Shown here piece by piece: positions 63,986-64,000 of a DNA stretch of 64,000 bases; within the stretch, counting starts at the first letter, position 1, and the number at the start of each line of letters is the position of its first letter. The position numbers were made by a program, and so were the translations under genes. Where the stretch lies: positions 1 through 64,000 of the forward strand of contig NZ_MBSO01000027.1 in NCBI RefSeq assembly GCF_001695835.1, in the 5' to 3' direction. This DNA comes from Ensifer sp. LC11. Its GTDB lineage: Bacteria > Pseudomonadota > Alphaproteobacteria > Rhizobiales > Rhizobiaceae. Under the pieces are notes generated by a model, which was not told the DNA's origin, made no database searches, and saw only the letters and a list, made by a program, of their open reading frames with translations.

Positions 63986-64000
63986 ATGACCGATTTCAAG
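63986..64000 (+). CDS. Start of a gene cut by the window edge
   Basis: TAGGAGACAAGCC then ATG and the codons for MTDFK reach the end of the sequence. The ribosome site and spacing are good; the product cannot be told. Confidence 0.5.

Overview
The window looks like a chromosomal or megaplasmid segment of a high-GC alphaproteobacterium of the Rhizobiaceae, most likely Sinorhizobium/Ensifer. The reasons are the napEFDABC gene order, class III adenylate cyclases (two intact, one relic), an ECF41 sigma factor with its carboxymuconolactone decarboxylase partner, three glutathione S-transferases, and several kinds of dispersed rhizobial intergenic palindromes. No rRNA, tRNA, CRISPR array or transposase gene was seen.

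Layout. 0-1.5 kb: an unclassified AT-rich reverse transcriptase. 1.6-5.5 kb: gene decay, with a sulfatase tail fused head-on to a broken sensor kinase, a frameshifted LuxR-type response regulator, a VOC protein, and a receiver-domain gene interrupted by an amber codon. 5.5-8.7 kb: LysR regulator divergent from an MFS exporter, then a DUF4180 protein. 8.9-13.7 kb: complete periplasmic nitrate reductase operon napEFDABC behind an FNR/FixK-type site. 14.3-18.6 kb: tight operon DUF3604 protein, parvulin isomerase, HupE/UreJ membrane protein. 18.8-28 kb: YciI protein, outer-membrane barrel, peroxiredoxin, quinol monooxygenase/LysR pair, a cyclase with a Cys-rich N-terminus, small hypothetical genes, GNAT, and a Xre/RES toxin-antitoxin pair. 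28.5-38.4 kb: cyclase-TolB-TPR protein, aldo/keto reductase, SphA-like protein, GST, an EF-G-like GTPase and hypotheticals. 38.7-47.4 kb: intact arylsulfatase, DUF3302/HlyD pair, AraC and NmrA-like genes, two secreted cell-wall-type hydrolases, GST.

47.6-57.7 kb is the most accessory part. It holds a SLOG-domain protein with four membrane helices, a purine permease/deaminase pair, and a two-gene AT-rich membrane module bracketed by two diverged copies of the 3' ends of a cyclase gene and a TetR gene. Then come TetR/RidA with three evenly spaced operators, the ECF41 sigma factor/CMD pair with a matching ECF41 promoter, and an unknown protein with a peptidoglycan-binding-like tail. 57.8-64 kb: an iron-type ABC importer, a Doc-like toxin-antitoxin pair whose toxin lacks the Fic histidine, a secreted small protein, a GST, and the first codons of another gene.

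The best candidates for something undescribed are the 51.7-53.5 kb two-gene membrane module in its duplicated scar, the 47.7 kb SLOG-membrane protein, the orphan reverse transcriptase, and the 25.4 kb protein that ends in an SSB-like acidic tip. All functions are read from sequence motifs without database searches.
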